From UBA4615 sp046046245 (GTDB lineage: Bacteria; Pseudomonadota; Gammaproteobacteria; Burkholderiales; Burkholderiaceae_E): 64,000 bases of DNA. Under the pieces are notes generated by a model. It made no database searches, was not told where the DNA came from, and saw only the letters and a list, made by a program, of their open reading frames with translations. The translations under genes were made by a program, and so were the position numbers. Of the stretch, positions 31,936-39,449 are shown one piece after another. Within the stretch, counting starts at the first letter, position 1; each line of letters starts with the position of its first letter. The DNA lies in the NCBI GenBank assembly GCA_046046245.1, contig JBJOKE010000091.1, positions 93,039-157,038 on the forward strand, written 5' to 3'.

Positions 31936-33477
31936 ATGAACATCGCGACGTTTCTGCAGGCCACCGCTCGCCAGCTGCCGCAGGCGCCCGCGGTCTCGTC
32001 CGGGGACCGGCTGGTCTGGCGCTACGCGGGCCTGATGGACCGGGTCGCGCGGCTCGCCGGCGGCCTGCGCGCGCTCGGGGGGGTGGTTCCCGGTGACCGC
32101 ATCGCGATGGCGATGAAGAACTGCCCGGAGTACATCGAGCTGATGTGGGCCGCGTGGCACGCCGGGCTGTGCATCGTCCCGATGAACGCGAAGCTCCACC
32201 CGAAGGAGTTCGCGTTCATCCTCGAGAACTGCGGCGTGAAGGCCTGCTTCACCACGCCCGACGTGACCGGGGCCCTGTCGGACGAGCTTCGCGGCGGCGG
32301 TGCCGCGATCCGGCCGATCGAGGTGGCGAGCCCCGAGTACGCGGCGCTGTGCCGGGCGCAGCCGCACGCGCTCGAGGTCATGCCCCCCACCGCGCCGGCC
32401 TGGCTGTTCTACACCAGCGGCACGACCGGGCGACCCAAGGGGGCGACGCTCACCCACGGCTCGCTGCTCGCGATGATGCTGCGCTACTACGCCGACGTGG
32501 ACGCGGTCGGCGCCACCGACAGCATGATCCACACCGCGCCGCTGTCTCATGCCTCCGGCCTGTACTCGCTGCCCCACGTCGCGAAGGGCTCGCACCAGGT
32601 GATCCCCGCGAGCCAGGGCTTCGACACCACCGAGTTCTTCGGCCTGCTGGAGCGCTACCGCAACGTCACGTTCTTCTGCGCGCCCACCATGGTCACGCGC
32701 CTGATGCACGATCCCGGCGTCCGCAGCGCGCGGATCGACAGCATCAGGACCCTGTTCTACGGCGGCGCGCCGATGTATCTCGAGAACCTTCGCACCGCGC
32801 TGTCGGTGTTCGGCCCGCGGTTGTGGCAGGGCTACGGACAGGGCGAGACGCCCAACACGATCACCTTCCTGTCCAAGGCGATGCACGTCGACGACGGCCA
32901 CCCGCGCTTCGAGGCGCGCCTCGCCTCCGTCGGCGTCGCGCGCACGGGGGTCGAGGTGCGGATCGTCGACGACGCGGGCCGCGACCTGCCGGCCGGCGAG
33001 GTCGGCGAGATCGTCTGCCGCTCCGACGTCACGATGACCGGCTACTGGAACAACCCCGACGCCACGCGCAAGGCGCTGCGCGACGGCTGGCTGTGGACCG
33101 GCGACATGGGCACCTTCGACGAGGACGGGTTCCTGACCCTGAAGGACCGGTCGAAGGACGTGATCATCTCGGGCGGCTCGAACATCTACCCGCGCGAGGT
33201 CGAGGAGGTGCTGCTGCTCCATCCCGACGTGCTCGAGACCTCGGTCGTCGGCCGGGTCCACCCCGAGTGGGGCGAGGAGGTCGTCGCGTTCGTCGTGCCC
33301 AAGCCGGGCCGCACGCTCGACGAGGCGGCGCTCGACCGCCTGTGCCTCGACCACATCGCCCGCTTCAAGCGTCCCAAGCGGTACGTGCACCTGCCCGAGC
33401 TGCCGAAGAGCAGCTACGGCAAGGTGCTGAAGACGGCGTTGCGGGACCGACTCGCGGCGCAGGCGGGCGATGCGTGA
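31936..33477 (+). CDS. AMP-forming acyl-CoA ligase
   Basis: 513 residues. AMP-binding loop LFYTSGTTGRPKGATLT, A5 motif GYGQGETPNT (with Gln-Gly in place of the usual TE), A7 WLWTGDMGTFDEDGFL, A8 DRSKDVIISGGSNIYPREVE and the catalytic lysine in KSSYGKVLKTALR. It fits medium- or long-chain fatty acid or aryl acid ligases. It starts 11 bases after the thiolase gene and is part of the same operon as the Liv importer. The substrate is presumably the transported acid; this is inference. Confidence 0.92.
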   Translation: MNIATFLQATARQLPQAPAVSSGDRLVWRYAGLMDRVARLAGGLRALGGVVPGDRIAMAMKNCPEYIELMWAAWHAGLCIVPMNAKLHPKEFAFILENCGVKACFTTPDVTGALSDELRGGGAAIRPIEVASPEYAALCRAQPHALEVMPPTAPAWLFYTSGTTGRPKGATLTHGSLLAMMLRYYADVDAVGATDSMIHTAPLSHASGLYSLPHVAKGSHQVIPASQGFDTTEFFGLLERYRNVTFFCAPTMVTRLMHDPGVRSARIDSIRTLFYGGAPMYLENLRTALSVFGPRLWQGYGQGETPNTITFLSKAMHVDDGHPRFEARLASVGVARTGVEVRIVDDAGRDLPAGEVGEIVCRSDVTMTGYWNNPDATRKALRDGWLWTGDMGTFDEDGFLTLKDRSKDVIISGGSNIYPREVEEVLLLHPDVLETSVVGRVHPEWGEEVVAFVVPKPGRTLDEAALDRLCLDHIARFKRPKRYVHLPELPKSSYGKVLKTALRDRLAAQAGDA

Positions 33478-33596
33478 GCGGGCGATCGTGGCCGTCGGGC
33501 CCTCGTCGCCCCGGGCACGGAACGTGCCCTCCGATGCATGAACGCCCGCGACGACGCCGCGCGGCTCGCCGACCGGTGCTCGGAGGGAGCAGGACG

Positions 33597-34409
33597 ATGA
33601 CGATGCGTACCCGATGGATGACGGGGCTGGTGGCCGCCTCGTTCATGCTGGCCCCGGCCGCGAACGCCCAGCCCGACCAGGCGGCCGAGCTCGCGAAGAA
33701 GCTGGCGAACCCGGTCGCCTCGATGATCAGCGTGCCGATCCAGTACAACCACGACCGGTACGGCGGCGCGAACGACGGCGCGTCGGTCGACCGGCTCGTC
33801 GTGCAGCCGGTCATCCCGTTCTCGATCGACGAGGACTGGAACCTGATCACGCGGACCATCGTCCCGTTCGTCGACCAGGGCGGGTTCCCGTCGACCTCGC
33901 TGAACGCGTCGGGGCTGAGCGACATCACCGCCAGCTTCTTCTTCTCCCCGAAGACGCCCACCGCCGGCGGATGGGTCTGGGGGGCCGGACCGATCCTGCT
34001 GCTGCCGACCGCCAGCAAGGCCGCGCTCGGCTCCGAGAAGTGGGGCGTCGGTCCGACCGCGGTGGTGCTGAAGCAGTCCGGGCCGTGGACGGTCGGCATG
34101 CTGGCCGCACACGTCTGGTCGGTCGCCGGAACCGACAGCCGTGCCGACATCAGCTCGACCACGCTCCAGCCCTTCGTCAGCTACACCACCGCGACGCACA
34201 CCACGATCGGCGCCTTCACCGAGTCCGCGTACGACTGGCAGGGCAAGTCGTGGACGGTTCCCCTGATCGTCCAGGCCGGGCAGCTGCTGAAGGTCGGCTC
34301 GCAGATCATGCAGCTCGCGGTGGCGGCCAAGTACTGGGCCAAGGCGCCCGACGGTGGACCGGAGGGCTGGGGGCTGCGCCTTCAGCTGACGCTGCTGTAC
34401 CCGAGGTGA
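33597..34409 (+). CDS. Predicted outer-membrane channel-like protein
   Basis: 270 residues from ATG 33597. A signal peptide ends at ANA (about residue 24). The rest alternates polar and hydrophobic residues as in beta-barrels, with aromatic girdle residues such as GGWVWGAGPILLLPTAS and KWGVGPTAVVLKQSGPW, and ends in LQLTLLYPR. It resembles the 'transporter' family of outer-membrane proteins found in aromatic-degradation loci. It follows the acyl-CoA ligase by 119 bases, so it may supply outer-membrane entry for the same substrate. The exact family is uncertain. Confidence 0.7.
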   Translation: MTMRTRWMTGLVAASFMLAPAANAQPDQAAELAKKLANPVASMISVPIQYNHDRYGGANDGASVDRLVVQPVIPFSIDEDWNLITRTIVPFVDQGGFPSTSLNASGLSDITASFFFSPKTPTAGGWVWGAGPILLLPTASKAALGSEKWGVGPTAVVLKQSGPWTVGMLAAHVWSVAGTDSRADISSTTLQPFVSYTTATHTTIGAFTESAYDWQGKSWTVPLIVQAGQLLKVGSQIMQLAVAAKYWAKAPDGGPEGWGLRLQLTLLYPR

Positions 34410-35425
34410 CCGCGCGGCGCGCCGGTCGCGCGGCGCGATGCGACGGGCGGGTCGCGCCGCCCGTCGGACCCTGCCGCCCGGCGACGACCGCCTGCGCGTC
34501 GTCGCGAGCCGCCGCCTGCCTCGTTCTGGCGACGCTCGTGCCGACACCCGCCCTCGCGCAGCAGGCCCGGAGCCTCGTCGACGCACGCGTCCACGAGCGG
34601 GTCGACGCACTGCTGACCCTCATGGGATTCGGGCTGACCCCGGACGTCACCCTGAGCTCGCTGTCGATCTCCGATACCTCGTCCGGCGAGCCGCGCATCC
34701 GGAGCGCGACGCTGGGAGGCGGGTTCACGATCAGCCGCGAGCTGCCGCTGTACCTCGAGGGTACGGTCGCATACAGCCGCTACGATCCGTCGTACGTCGT
34801 CTCCGACGGCCGGGTCGAGCGGACGATCCCGACCCGATGGAACACGCTGTCGGTCACCGCGGGCGTGGGGTGGGACATCCCGCTGGCGCGTGAACTCGTG
34901 CTCAGGCCGATCCTGAACGCCTCGTACGGGCGCGTCACCACCGATGCGGAAATCGGGGCGGAGATCGTCGACGCCGAGCTGCAGGCCCTGCGGAACGGAC
35001 GCATGGAGGCGGTGGGGCTCGGCGGCTCGCTGATGCTCGACTACGAGCGCTTCCGACCCGAAGGCGATCTCGATGTCGAGCTGCGGTACACCAGCATCCG
35101 CCTGCGCAACAGCGGGGACTTCGCGTCCGCGACATCGGCCGAGTCGCTGGCACGCAGCCTCAGCCTCTGGACGCGGTGGCGCGCGCCGACCGGCATCGTG
35201 GTGTTCGATCGACCGCTGCGATACGTGCTGGAGTTCGCCCACACCCGCTACCTCGGCGACCTCGAGGGCGCGCTCGGGTTCGACCACATGAACTCCGTCG
35301 GCGCGGGCGTGGAGCTCGACACCAGCCGATTCGAGCGCTGGGTCACGCGCGTGCGCCTCGTGGGGCGCTATCGCTTCGGTCCCGACGTGCGGGGCACGTC
35401 GATCGGGCTGGCCGTCAGCTTCTGA
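34406..35425 (+). CDS. Outer-membrane beta-barrel protein (solitary autotransporter-like)
   Basis: 339 residues from GTG 34406, which overlaps the previous stop (GTGA); this coupling decides the start, although it gives a long basic n-region before the hydrophobic core CLVLATLVPTPALA. The mature protein has repeating amphipathic strands: ELPLYLEGTVAYSRYDPSYV, VTAGVGWDIPLARELVLRP, YVLEFAHTRYLGDLEGALGF, and ends in GTSIGLAVSF with a terminal Phe, the usual barrel-assembly signal. It may belong to the solitary autotransporter-barrel group. The function is unknown; it may act with the preceding channel. Confidence 0.65.
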   Translation: MTARRAGRAARCDGRVAPPVGPCRPATTACASSRAAACLVLATLVPTPALAQQARSLVDARVHERVDALLTLMGFGLTPDVTLSSLSISDTSSGEPRIRSATLGGGFTISRELPLYLEGTVAYSRYDPSYVVSDGRVERTIPTRWNTLSVTAGVGWDIPLARELVLRPILNASYGRVTTDAEIGAEIVDAELQALRNGRMEAVGLGGSLMLDYERFRPEGDLDVELRYTSIRLRNSGDFASATSAESLARSLSLWTRWRAPTGIVVFDRPLRYVLEFAHTRYLGDLEGALGFDHMNSVGAGVELDTSRFERWVTRVRLVGRYRFGPDVRGTSIGLAVSF

Positions 35426-35614
35426 GGATCGCCGCGGACGCGGGGCCGTCGTGCCATTCAACGGCCCTCGGGACGCAAAGCCGGCGGCCGGGCTGCCCGC
35501 AGGCCGGGCGGCAGGCCCCACCGCGAAGTCGCCGACCGTGAGCCGGCTCGGATCCAGGCGATCCCGATTGGTGCACACTTCGGGTTCCAACGTGCCGTCG
35601 GAGGACACAGAGCG

Positions 35615-36058
35615 ATGAGAACGGTCAAGAGTGCGCTGGCTCACAAGGGCGGTACGCTGATCCATGTCCGCTCCAGCGACAGGGTCGTCGAGGCCCTGCA
35701 CAGGATGCGCGACAACCGCGTCCGGTCGGTGCTGGTCATCGACGACGATGTGCTGGTGGGCATCGTGACCCAGGGCGACTGCGCCATCAGGGTGCTGCTG
35801 CCGGGACTCGACGCGACGCAGACGCCGGTGAGCCAGGTGATGACGCGGGACCCGGTCACGGTCAAGCCGGCCGACCCGCTCGAGGGTTGCATGACCATGA
35901 TGGCCTCGCGCGGCTTCCGGCACCTGCCCGTGCTCGACGCCGGCAAGGTGGTGGGCGTGATCTCGATCGGCGACGTCGTCAAGGACGTCATCCGGGACCT
36001 GGAGCTCAACGTGGGCGAGCTCACGCGCTACATCATGAACGACAGCCCCGGGGGCTGA
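35615..36058 (+). CDS. Tandem CBS-domain protein
   Basis: 147 residues with two CBS domains (about 9-65 and 76-135): VRSVLVIDDDVLVGIVTQGD in the first and FRHLPVLDAGKVVGVISIGD in the second. Pairs of CBS domains bind adenosine nucleotides such as AMP, ATP or SAM and regulate partner proteins. The short C-terminal tail (LELNVGELTRYIMND) is common in stand-alone proteins of this kind. The partner cannot be inferred. The leader contains a GEMM-like motif at 35470 (see findings). Confidence 0.92.
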   Translation: MRTVKSALAHKGGTLIHVRSSDRVVEALHRMRDNRVRSVLVIDDDVLVGIVTQGDCAIRVLLPGLDATQTPVSQVMTRDPVTVKPADPLEGCMTMMASRGFRHLPVLDAGKVVGVISIGDVVKDVIRDLELNVGELTRYIMNDSPGG

Positions 36059-36121
36059 GCGACGGTACGCGCGACTGCAGGACCATCGACCGCCCTGCAG
36101 TCCGCTCCGGACCAGGGCCTT

Positions 36122-36139
36122 GCCGGTACGCGTACCGGC
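36122..36139. repeat. Perfect 18-bp palindrome
   Basis: GCCGGTACGCGTACCGGC is self-complementary over all 18 bases. It lies in the 227-base gap between the CBS gene and the convergent DsbA-like gene. The absence of a loop and T run argues against a simple terminator; a protein-binding site is possible. The rest of the gap, including a run of nine C near 36170, shows no gene. Confidence 0.7.
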
Positions 36140-36285
36140 CGCCGGATGCGCCGTCCATGGCGCGCCAGGCCCCCCCCCGTCGGCGCCGACCGGAAGCCGC
36201 GTCCACGGAGCGCCAGGGACCGCGGCGATGGATCAGTCGGTCTTGAACGGCCCGACGATCCTCGGGTCCTCGCCGACGCACCGAC

Positions 36286-36981
36286 TCAGGGCCGTCTCGT
36301 GTCCGCAGGTCCGCGGGCTGCCGCGCGTTCGCGCTCGAGCAGCACGTCGGCCACCGCCAGCGCATCGGCGTAGCTGCCGGCGAGGATCGGTGTCGTGACC
36401 CAGCGGCCCTGCACCACGAGCGCCGGCACGCCTTCGATCCCAGAGGCCCGCACGAGCGCGTCGGCATGACGGATCGCGTCGTCCACGCCCGAGGCCTCCC
36501 AGGCCGCGAGGAAGGCCGCGCGCGACACGCCGGCCGAGGCGACGAGATCGGCCGCGGCCTCGCGCGAGTCGAGCGGCAGGCCATCGACGTGGATGGCACG
36601 GAACACGCGCGCGTCCATCGTCTCGTCCGCACCGAGCGAGCGCAGCGCGAAGAACAGGCGCTGGTGCACGGCCCAGCGCGGCGCGAGCGCGGCATGCACC
36701 TTGCGCACGACGACGTCGCGCGGCAGGCGCCCGCGCCACGACGTGATCAGCGGCTCGAACGCATTGCAGTGCGGGCAGCCGTACCAGAAGAACTCGAGCA
36801 CCTCGAGCCGGCCGGCCGTCACCTCGGGCGGTCGCGGCTCGCGCACCGCGCGGAACTCGAAGCCCTCCTCGGGCGGGTTGCCAGGACGCGGCGGCGCGGC
36901 GCAGGCCCCCGCGGCCAGCGCGCCGGCCGCGACGAGACCGCGCAGCAGCCTGCGGGTGACCGGATCGAATCGTGTGCTCAT
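36286..36981 (-). CDS. Thiol:disulfide interchange protein, DsbA-like
   Basis: 231 residues from ATG 36981. The N-terminus has RRLLRG then a hydrophobic stretch with Ala-Gly and a cysteine (AAGACAAPP), so it is exported and perhaps lipid-anchored. The thioredoxin-fold active site is in FFWYGCPHCNAFEP, the CPHC of DsbA; the cis-proline loop GVPALVVQGRW is present. DsbA oxidises cysteine pairs in periplasmic proteins. An upstream ATG at 37104 would put the signal sequence 40 residues inside and is rejected. It is monocistronic and divergent from the DUF4148-like gene. Confidence 0.88.
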   Translation of the reverse strand: MSTRFDPVTRRLLRGLVAAGALAAGACAAPPRPGNPPEEGFEFRAVREPRPPEVTAGRLEVLEFFWYGCPHCNAFEPLITSWRGRLPRDVVVRKVHAALAPRWAVHQRLFFALRSLGADETMDARVFRAIHVDGLPLDSREAAADLVASAGVSRAAFLAAWEASGVDDAIRHADALVRASGIEGVPALVVQGRWVTTPILAGSYADALAVADVLLERERAAARGPADTRRP

Positions 36982-37090
36982 GTGGCGCTCCCCGGCCCGA
37001 CCGCGCGGACCTCGACGCGCCAGCGTAGACGGACGGGCGGCACCGACGAAAGCGTGGCCGTGGCGCGGCCGCGCGCGTTCGTCGCGGCCT

Positions 37091-37104
37091 TTGACGACGG
37101 TCAA
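37091..37104. promoter_or_regulatory. FNR/Anr-like box in a divergent intergenic region
   Basis: TTGACGACGGTCAA fits TTGAY-N4-RTCAA. It lies between the divergent DsbA-like gene (start 36981) and the DUF4148-like gene (start 37211). I see no convincing -10 at the class II distance on either side, so the target is uncertain. Confidence 0.4.
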
Positions 37105-37210
37105 TCATCGGTGCACGCGGCATTGAAACCGCGCTCGGGCGGATCGATCTTGGATGGCGATGCGATCTTGCATCCATGAGGCCAGGTCTTCCCAACCCAG
37201 GAGAATGAAG

Positions 37211-37522
37211 ATGAACAACCGATTCCTCGTCGCGTCCGCAGTGGCGTTCGGCCTGCTCGCCAGCCCGATGGCCTTCGCGCAGCCCAAGGGCACGAGCCCC
37301 GAGCCCCAGCCCCCGGCGGGCGACAAGTCCTCGTTGCGCACGCGCGCCGAGGTCAAGGCCGAATGCGATGCCGCCCGCAAGGCGGGCACGATCCCGCAGG
37401 GAGAGTGCGTGAACCCCGCCGACATGAACACCAAGTCGACCAAGACGCGAGCCCAGGTCCAGGCCGAGTGCGACGCGGCCCGCAAGGCCGGCACGATGCC
37501 CAAGGCCGAGTGCTCGAACTGA
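37211..37522 (+). CDS. Small secreted DUF4148-like protein
   Basis: 103 residues. ATG 37211 is preferred to ATG 37205 because the ribosome site AGGAGA (37199-37204) is then correctly spaced. A signal peptide ends at AFA (about residue 24). The mature part is small and lysine-rich and holds two copies of a repeat, TRAEVKAECDAARKAG and TRAQVQAECDAARKAG, each followed by a short stretch ending in GEC or AEC. This TRAQV...A pattern is the hallmark of DUF4148 proteins, which are widespread in Burkholderiales periplasms and of unknown role. The two cysteines per repeat are unusual and could form disulfides; a DsbA-like gene is adjacent. Confidence 0.8.
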   Translation: MNNRFLVASAVAFGLLASPMAFAQPKGTSPEPQPPAGDKSSLRTRAEVKAECDAARKAGTIPQGECVNPADMNTKSTKTRAQVQAECDAARKAGTMPKAECSN

Positions 37523-37538
37523 CCGGACGGGCCGGCAG

Positions 37539-37562
37539 GCGGGTGTCGCGGGGCGACCCGCG
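37539..37562 (+). terminator. Possible terminator after the DUF4148-like gene
   Basis: An imperfect GC-rich stem (inner GTCGC/GCGAC, extended by GCGG/CCGC with a bulge) begins 17 bases after the stop codon. No T run follows. The rest of the 185-base gap before the next gene contains a short GACTCGAGTC-type repeat and no gene. Confidence 0.3.
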
Positions 37563-37707
37563 GCGCCCGTCCGCGGGCCCCGCGGCCTCGCTGGCGTCGA
37601 GCCGCCGGTGGCGGATCGCGTCGCCGCACCCGCACCGACTCGAGTCGAGTCGAGGCGCGAGCGGAGCGGCTGGACGGTGTAGCCTTCGGTCGAACCGGAG
37701 GCATGTC

Positions 37708-38619
37708 ATGAAACGATGGACCGTGGGCGACGTGCGGATCACGCAGGTCGTCGAGATGCAGAACGCCAGCCCGGCGAGCTTCCTGTTCGGCGACGCGCTG
37801 AGCCCCGAGCGCATCGGCCGCTACGGCTGGCTGCGGCCGCGTCACGTCGACGAGCGCGGCCGGCTCATCGGCTCGATCCACTGCTTCGTCATCGAGTCGC
37901 GCGGGCGGCGGATCGCGGTCGACACCTGCATCGGCAACGACAAGCCGCGCCTCGTCGAGCGCTGGCACCAGCGCCAGGGCGGCTTCCTGAGCGACATGGC
38001 CGAGGCCGGCTTCGATCCGGCGAGCATCGACACCGTGCTGTGCACCCACCTGCACGTCGATCACGTCGGCTGGAACACGCGGCTCGTCGACGGCCGCTGG
38101 GTGCCGACCTTCCCGAATGCGCGCTACCTGTTCGGCCGCACGGAATGGGAGCACTGGACGCGGCACGCCGAGAACGACGGCACCATCGACCAGGGGCAGG
38201 TGATGGCCGACTCGGTGACGCCGATCTTCGAGGCCGGCCTCGCGCAGCTCGTCGCGGTCGACCACGCGGTGACCGACGAGGTGAGCCTGGAGTCCACGCC
38301 GGGGCACACGCCCGGCCACGTGTCGGTACGGATCGTCTCGGGCGGCGACGTGGCGGTCATCACCGGCGACCTGATGCACCACCCGATCCAGTGCTGCGAG
38401 CCGGATCTGGGCTCGCGCTTCGACTGGCAGCCCGAGATGGCCCGCGCCACGCGCCGCGCCTTCCTCGAGCGCTACGGCGCGAAGCCCGCGCTGGTGCTGG
38501 GCACGCACTTCGCGACACCCACCGGCGGCTGGCTCAGGCGCGACGGCGACGGGTGGGAGCTGATGGAGTCGCCGCCTGCGGCGGCGGACGGCGCCACGCC
38601 GTCGAGGGCCGCGCCGTGA
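37708..38619 (+). CDS. Metallo-beta-lactamase-fold hydrolase
   Basis: 303 residues from ATG 37708. The dinuclear metal motif HLHVDH is at about residues 113-118, with further ligands in STPGHTPGHVSV and ITGDLMHH and a late histidine in LGTHFATPTGG. The fold is that of AiiA-type lactonases and related hydrolases that cleave lactones, esters or thioesters; the sequence alone does not pick the substrate. The stop overlaps the GTG of the following SDR gene, so the two are translationally coupled and probably act on the same compound. Confidence 0.9.
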   Translation: MKRWTVGDVRITQVVEMQNASPASFLFGDALSPERIGRYGWLRPRHVDERGRLIGSIHCFVIESRGRRIAVDTCIGNDKPRLVERWHQRQGGFLSDMAEAGFDPASIDTVLCTHLHVDHVGWNTRLVDGRWVPTFPNARYLFGRTEWEHWTRHAENDGTIDQGQVMADSVTPIFEAGLAQLVAVDHAVTDEVSLESTPGHTPGHVSVRIVSGGDVAVITGDLMHHPIQCCEPDLGSRFDWQPEMARATRRAFLERYGAKPALVLGTHFATPTGGWLRRDGDGWELMESPPAAADGATPSRAAP

Positions 38620-39389
38620 GCGCGACCGGCGCGCACGGCCGGCTGCGCGACAAGGTCGCGATCGTCACCGGCGCGGCGTCCGGCATCGGTGCGGCCACCG
38701 CGGCGCTCTTCGCCGCCGAAGGCGCTACCGTGATCGCGGTCGACCGCCCGGCCTCGCCCATCCCCTCGGAGCACGCAGGCAGCGGCCGGATCGTGCCGCT
38801 CGCGCGCGACGTGACCGACGACGGGGCGCCGGCAGACATCGTCGCCGCGGCGCTGCGCGAGGGCGGTGGTCTGGACATCCTGTTCAACAACGCCGGCGTG
38901 TCGGAGCGCGCCCTCGTCGAGGCACAGACCGACGCGATGTGGGACCGGCAGTTCGAGGTCAACGTGCGCGCCGCGTTCAGGCTGTGCCGCGAGGCGGTCC
39001 CCGCGCTGCGCGAGCGTGCCGCCGCGACCGGCCGGGCGCGCATCGTCAACACCGCCTCGGTCATGGCCGAGCGGACCGACCTCGGGCTGGCCGGCTACGT
39101 GGCCTCGAAGCACGCGGTGGCCGGCCTGTCGAAGACGCTCGCGCTCGAGCTCGGCAAGTGGGGCATCACCGTCAACTACCTGCTGCCCGGCGCGATCGAG
39201 ACCGGCATGACGCGGGCCGCCTTCGAGGACCCGGCGATCCGCGCGGTCTGGGCGAAGAAGGCCGCGCTGCGCCGGCTCGGCACGCCGATGGACATGGCTC
39301 GGGCGGTGCTGCTGCTCGCGAGCGACGAGGCCGACTTCATCACCGGCCACGGCCTGGTGGCCGACGGCGGGCTGACGCTGCGCACCTGA
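38616..39389 (+). CDS. Short-chain dehydrogenase/reductase (SDR)
   Basis: 257 residues from GTG 38616 (GTGA overlap with the hydrolase gene). Classical SDR motifs: cofactor loop VTGAASGIGAATA, NNAG in DILFNNAGVSE, catalytic Ser in IVNTASVMAE and YXXXK in GYVASKHAVAG; the ending LVADGGLTLRT is typical. The acidic residue after the second strand (VIAVDRP) favours NAD over NADP. It oxidises or reduces a hydroxyl/keto group of an unknown substrate, probably one released or used by the coupled metallo-hydrolase. Confidence 0.93.
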   Translation: MSATGAHGRLRDKVAIVTGAASGIGAATAALFAAEGATVIAVDRPASPIPSEHAGSGRIVPLARDVTDDGAPADIVAAALREGGGLDILFNNAGVSERALVEAQTDAMWDRQFEVNVRAAFRLCREAVPALRERAAATGRARIVNTASVMAERTDLGLAGYVASKHAVAGLSKTLALELGKWGITVNYLLPGAIETGMTRAAFEDPAIRAVWAKKAALRRLGTPMDMARAVLLLASDEADFITGHGLVADGGLTLRT

Positions 39390-39449
39390 GGCCGCCGGCG
39401 CGCCTGCCTCGTCAGGCCCTCGCGCCTGGCGAGCTCGATGCGCCCGCAG

